24,961 nucleotides of DNA from an uncultured Blautia sp. GTDB taxonomy: Bacteria > Bacillota > Clostridia > Lachnospirales > Lachnospiraceae. The notes under the pieces were generated by a model that saw nothing but the letters and a program-made list of their open reading frames with translations, was not told where the DNA came from and searched no databases. Positions 21,790 through 24,961 of this stretch are shown piece after piece (positions within the stretch are counted from its first letter, which is position 1; each line of letters opens with the position of its first letter). Made by a program: the position numbers and the translations under genes. The DNA lies in contig UQJE01000032.1 of assembly GCA_900541345.1 (NCBI GenBank), forward strand, positions 1 to 24,961, read 5' to 3'.

Positions 21790-22671
21790 TTAAAAGTAAT
21801 GAATGACAAGCTGGATAAAGAGCTGCATCTGGGGAGTTACATATTTGTTTTTGTGGTAAAATAACTGATTAAACATTTTTACAGGAGGAAGATTTGTTCT
21901 GATTTCTGTAAGCGTGTTATTTTGCAGTTCTTCTTTTACCGTAAACCGGGGAAGAAAAGAACAGCCCATTCCTTTTTTTAAAAGATGGATAATGGTTTCA
22001 GTATTTCCGATTTCCAGAACAGGAGAAATATGAAGCTCCCGTTCAGAAAGAAGTTTTTCCAGTTCATAGTGGTAGGCAGCGCCTACTTCTGTCAGAATAA
22101 AAGGCCTTGCAGCCAGTTTTTCAATTTCCTGAAAGGATTGAGAAGAGGCGGCAGGGTCTTTTAATGTGACAAAAATAATGTCTTCTGTTCTCTGGGCAGC
22201 ACATATCCATTCGTTTTTGTAAATTTTGTGGTCAAGAGTAAGTACACAGTCAATTTCATTACTTTTTGCAAGATTCATAAGTTCTTCTGTTGTGCCGGAG
22301 CGTATGGTGATTTTTATATTTGGGTACATTTCGTGAAAAGCGGTCAGAAGGTCCGGAAGCATGGCAGTACAGATAGATTCGACTCCTCCGATACGAAGAC
22401 TTCCGGAGGGGAGCGTATCATTGGAACAGAAGGAGAGCGCTGTATCTGCTGCCTTTATAATGTTGTTTGCATAAGTAATAAAATTTTCGCCCTGTTCAGT
22501 TAAGTATACTTTTTTTCCAATACGTTCAAAAAGAGGAATGCCAAGTTCTTTTTCCAACTGCTGAATCTGAATGGTAACAGCAGATTGAGAATAGCCAAGC
22601 TGCTGAGCTGCTTTTGAAAAATTCTGTGTTGCGGATACTTTTAAAAAGGTTTTAATGTTCTTGATTTCCAT
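21790..22671 (-). CDS. LysR-type transcriptional regulator
   Basis: This 293-residue protein has the LysR plan: an N-terminal winged helix-turn-helix (NFSKAAQQLGYSQSAVTIQIQQLEKELG, about residues 17-44; LFERIGKKVYLTEQG wing, 48-61) and a C-terminal effector domain (SLRIGGVESICTAMLPDLL, then GTTEELMNLAKSNEIDCVL). ATG at 22671 is chosen because AGAGGAG lies about 5 bases upstream and MEIKNIKTFLKV is the family start. A frame extension to 22710 is not supported. It is divergent from the decarboxylase, with facing promoters, so that gene is the likeliest target. Its stop is 5 bases from the convergent TRAP fusion gene, with no visible terminator between. Effector unknown. Confidence 0.93.
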   Translation of the reverse strand: MEIKNIKTFLKVSATQNFSKAAQQLGYSQSAVTIQIQQLEKELGIPLFERIGKKVYLTEQGENFITYANNIIKAADTALSFCSNDTLPSGSLRIGGVESICTAMLPDLLTAFHEMYPNIKITIRSGTTEELMNLAKSNEIDCVLTLDHKIYKNEWICAAQRTEDIIFVTLKDPAASSQSFQEIEKLAARPFILTEVGAAYHYELEKLLSERELHISPVLEIGNTETIIHLLKKGMGCSFLPRFTVKEELQNNTLTEIRTNLPPVKMFNQLFYHKNKYVTPQMQLFIQLVIHYF

Positions 22672-22798
22672 GTGTTCTCCTCTGGTGATTCCTTTATTAA
22701 AAAAAATCATATATCTTATAAAAATTATAAATTTTACATATATAGAAAATTAGTGTACATTACTATTTGGAATTAGTCAAAGGAAAAGAGGAAATAAT
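22672..22798. promoter_or_regulatory. Divergent control region between the LysR gene and the decarboxylase
   Basis: For the + strand decarboxylase: TTTACA (22733-22738), 17 bases, TACATT (22756-22761). For the - strand regulator: TTGACT (complement of 22775-22780), 17 bases, TACACT (complement of 22752-22757). The two -10 boxes overlap by two bases, so the promoters face each other and probably compete. A dyad AAAATT-ATA-AATTTT (22721-22735) overlaps the decarboxylase -35, and TAGT-N7-ACTA (22751-22765) covers both -10 boxes. Either could be the regulator's site, but the region is very A/T-rich. Confidence 0.6.
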
Positions 22799-24244
22799 AT
22801 GGTAAACAGTGAAAATGTGCTGAACAGCAGACAGCTTGAACAGGAAATAGAGACATTTGTACATGGATTTTTAAAAGAAAAAAGAGAGATACATTCCAAC
22901 AAAGTAATATGGCAGACATCTGATGAGCAGATGGAAAAAGTAGAAAATATGGAAATTCCGAAAGAAGGACGTGCTGCAGAAGAAGTTATCAGGGAGATGA
23001 CGGAAAATGTGTATCAGTACAGAGGGGATGCAAATCATCCGAGATTTTTCGGGTTTGTACCTGGACCGGCATCTTCCATTTCCTGGCTTGGGGATATTAT
23101 GACAGCTGCTTATAATATCCATGCAGGAGGAAGCAAACTGGCACCTACCGTAAACTGCATTGAGCAGAAGCTTTTAAAATGGCTTTGTGAAAAAGCCGGC
23201 TTTACGGGAAAGAGAGCAGGAGGCGTGTTTGTAAGCGGAGGTTCTATGGCAAATATTACGGCGCTTACAGCAGCAAGAGACAATAAGCTTACGGACAAAA
23301 ATCTGTTCCTTGGAGTTGCATATATTTCAGAGCAGACGCACAGTTCTGTGGCAAAAGGGCTTCGCATCATTGGAATTACAGATAAGAGAATACGAAGAAT
23401 TCCTGTGGACAGTGAGTTCCGTATGGATACAGAAAAGTTAAGAGAAGCGATTGAGAAAGATAAAAAGGCGGGATATATTCCCTTTGCTGTAGTCGGAACA
23501 GCAGGAACGACAAATACAGGAAGCATTGATCCTCTGGAGAAAATTTCGGATATTTGTAAGGAATATGGACTCTGGTTTCATATTGACGGGGCGTATGGTG
23601 GTTCTGTATTGTTAAGTTCGAAATACAGAGAGCTTCTGAAGGGAACAGAACTTGCGGACAGCTTAAGCTGGGATGCTCATAAATGGCTGTTTCAGACTTA
23701 TGGCTGCGCAATGGTTCTTGTCCGTGATATAAAGACTTTGTATCATAGCTTTCATGTAAATCCGGAATACTTAAAAGATTTGGAAGGGGATCTGGAAAAT
23801 GTAAATACCTGGGATATTGGTATGGAGCTGACGCGTCCTGCAAGAGGGTTAAAGCTGTGGCTGACTCTGCAAATTCTGGGTACAGATTTAATTGGAAGCG
23901 CTATCGAGCATGGATTTTCCCTTGCACAGTGGGCAGAAGGAGCTTTGCAGACAAAAGAAAACTGGGAAATTGTATCTCATGCGCAGCTTGCCATGATAAA
24001 TTTCCGGTATAATCCGGCGGATCTTACAGAGGAAGAAAAAGATAAGTTGAATGAAATGGTATCAGAATGTATTCTGGAAAGTGGATTTGCAGCTGTTTTT
24101 ACAACGGTTTTAAATGGAAAAACAGTCCTCAGAATTTGTGCGCTTCATCCGGAAGCAACAAAGGAAGATATGGAGCGAACAATAGAGCTTCTGGATCAAT
24201 ATGCAAAAGAATGCTATGTTTCTATGAAAGAAAAAAATAGCTGA
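22799..24244 (+). CDS. PLP-dependent aromatic L-amino acid decarboxylase, probable tryptophan decarboxylase
   Basis: This 481-residue group II decarboxylase probably turns tryptophan into tryptamine, and perhaps phenylalanine into phenethylamine, with CO2 release in the cytosol. The PLP lysine is Lys295 in SWDAHKWLF, with Asp263 (HIDGAYG) for the pyridine nitrogen and His181 (EQTHSS) for ring stacking. Tyr324 is on the mobile loop FHVNPEYL. From memory the sequence is very close to the R. gnavus tryptophan decarboxylase, and residues described as shaping its indole pocket seem kept: Phe86, His108, Leu325 and Leu328. GAGGAAATAAT precedes the ATG. It is divergent from a LysR gene and convergent with sigG. 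Substrate preference is inferred from homology. Confidence 0.93.
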   Translation: MVNSENVLNSRQLEQEIETFVHGFLKEKREIHSNKVIWQTSDEQMEKVENMEIPKEGRAAEEVIREMTENVYQYRGDANHPRFFGFVPGPASSISWLGDIMTAAYNIHAGGSKLAPTVNCIEQKLLKWLCEKAGFTGKRAGGVFVSGGSMANITALTAARDNKLTDKNLFLGVAYISEQTHSSVAKGLRIIGITDKRIRRIPVDSEFRMDTEKLREAIEKDKKAGYIPFAVVGTAGTTNTGSIDPLEKISDICKEYGLWFHIDGAYGGSVLLSSKYRELLKGTELADSLSWDAHKWLFQTYGCAMVLVRDIKTLYHSFHVNPEYLKDLEGDLENVNTWDIGMELTRPARGLKLWLTLQILGTDLIGSAIEHGFSLAQWAEGALQTKENWEIVSHAQLAMINFRYNPADLTEEEKDKLNEMVSECILESGFAAVFTTVLNGKTVLRICALHPEATKEDMERTIELLDQYAKECYVSMKEKNS

Positions 24245-24280
24245 AAAAAGTCTCCGGTCTTTATGACCGGAGATAATTTT
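24245..24280. terminator. Bidirectional terminator between the decarboxylase and sigG
   Basis: TCTCCGGTC (24251-24259) and GACCGGAGA (24265-24273) form a 9-bp stem with loop TTTAT. A run of six A lies to the left (24244-24249), a T-run for - strand transcripts. TAATTTTT lies to the right for + strand transcripts. It can therefore end both convergent genes. The sigG stop codon (complement of 24261-24263) is in the loop, and its last three sense codons are in the stem. Confidence 0.85.
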
Positions 24281-24961
24281 TCATGGATTTCAAGGCATTT
24301 TTTTCAAGACGGCTTACCTGTGCCTGAGAAATACCGATTTCATCGGCAACCTCCATCTGGGTTTTTCCCTCGTAAAAACGAAGTTCTATAATATTTCTTT
24401 CTCTGTTTCCAAGGCGGTTTAAGGCTTCCTGGAGAGAAAGATTTTCCACCCAGTGTTCCTCTTTATTTTTTTTATCGCTGATCTGGTCCATGACATAAAG
24501 GGTGTCGCCGCCTTCTGTGTACACCGGTTCAAACAGACTGATGGGGTTTTGAATGGCATCCATCGCGTACACGATCATTTCTTTTTCGATTCCGATTTCA
24601 CTTGCAATTTCCTGAATGGTCGGTTCTTTTAAGTTTTCTTTCATATAATGTTCCTTTGCGTAAATTGCTTTATACGCAATGTCGCGGAGAGAACGGCTTA
24701 CGCGGATCGCATTGTTGTCGCGCAGATACCGGCGGATTTCCCCTATGATCATGGGAACTGCATAGGTGGAAAATTTTACATTTAAAGTGGTGTCAAAATT
24801 GTCAATGGCCTTTATAAGCCCAATACAGCCGATCTGGAAAAGGTCGTCTGCATTTTCGCTGCTGTTCTGGAAACGCTTTATCACACTTAAAACAAGGCGG
24901 AGATTGCCCTTAATGTAAATTTCACGGGCCTGTTTGTCTCCCTCCCTGATTTTCTTGAAAA
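24261..24961 (-). CDS. sigG: RNA polymerase sporulation sigma factor SigG (5' end outside window)
   Basis: The frame is open to the window edge, giving about 233 residues of a sigma-70-family protein. It begins FKKIREGDKQAREIYIKGN and continues LVLSVIKRFQNSSENADDLFQIGCIGLIKAIDNFD. That block, KFSTYAVPMIIGEIRRYLRDN and AIRVSRSLRDIAYKA are the region 2 signature of sigma-G, the late forespore factor. Region 3 (PTIQEIASEIGI, NPISLFEPVY, YVMDQISD) and the region 4 helix-turn-helix (KTQMEVADEIGISQAQVSRLEK) are complete. A sigma-F assignment is less likely because IRRYLRDNN and LFEPVYTEGGD fit sigma-G better. It marks the organism as a spore former. Only about 25 N-terminal residues should be missing. 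The apparent start at 24884 is an internal GTG. Confidence 0.94.
   Translation of the reverse strand, partial: FKKIREGDKQAREIYIKGNLRLVLSVIKRFQNSSENADDLFQIGCIGLIKAIDNFDTTLNVKFSTYAVPMIIGEIRRYLRDNNAIRVSRSLRDIAYKAIYAKEHYMKENLKEPTIQEIASEIGIEKEMIVYAMDAIQNPISLFEPVYTEGGDTLYVMDQISDKKNKEEHWVENLSLQEALNRLGNRERNIIELRFYEGKTQMEVADEIGISQAQVSRLEKNALKSMKNYLRS

Noticed and set aside
22672..22798. Specific LysR T-N11-A boxes.
   Set aside because: The region is so A/T-rich that many T-N11-A matches occur; no single one can be supported from sequence alone.
1..24961. tRNA or rRNA genes, CRISPR arrays, insertion sequences, prophage or att sites.
   Set aside because: None was recognised. Inverted repeats found are isolated and intergenic, with no transposase, integrase or spaced direct repeats.

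Overview
The window comes from a low-to-moderate GC, spore-forming Firmicute, most likely a Lachnospiraceae member related to Blautia or Ruminococcus gnavus. The evidence is a Clostridia-type ribosomal protein cluster with strong AGGAGG ribosome binding sites, a zinc-type S14, a zinc-lid adenylate kinase, a partial sporulation sigma-G gene, and an aromatic amino acid decarboxylase very like the R. gnavus tryptophan decarboxylase. No rRNA, tRNA, insertion sequence, phage gene or CRISPR array was seen.

Region 1 (1-11950, + strand) is the S10-spc ribosomal protein superoperon in canonical order: rplC (partial), rplD, rplW, rplB, rpsS, rplV, rpsC, rplP, rpmC, rpsQ, rplN, rplX, rplE, rpsN, rpsH, rplF, rplR, rpsE, rpmD, rplO, secY, adk, map, infA. 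Most gaps are short or overlapping. Five of the six gaps longer than about 60 bases between rpsS and adk hold an inverted repeat, and in the sixth (rpmD-rplO) one straddles the upstream stop codon. None of these is followed by a U-tract. The cluster stops at a clear terminator after infA. The usual rpmJ-rpsM-rpsK-(rpsD)-rpoA-rplQ block is not in the window.

Region 2 (11959-18850, + strand) starts at a good sigma-A promoter. It is a tight four-gene operon: a ~1,180-residue protein with beta domains around a long helical core, a 415-residue Hsp70/actin-fold protein with an eroded second phosphate motif, a 260-residue TPR protein, and DNA polymerase IV (dinB). The first two resemble Lachnospiraceae families of unknown function (DUF5717 and DUF5716, from memory). 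This trio is the best candidate here for an undescribed system.

Region 3 (18840-21784, + strand) has its own promoter overlapping the end of dinB. It encodes a TRAP transporter: a separate small permease (DctQ), then one 781-residue chain joining the DctM large permease to a DctP solute-binding domain. The fusion looks genuine and would tether the binding protein to the permease.

Region 4 (21790-24961) holds a LysR-type regulator (- strand) and, divergent from it, a group II PLP decarboxylase (+ strand). Their predicted promoters face each other with overlapping -10 boxes. The window ends with the 3' part of sigG (- strand), convergent with the decarboxylase and sharing a bidirectional terminator.
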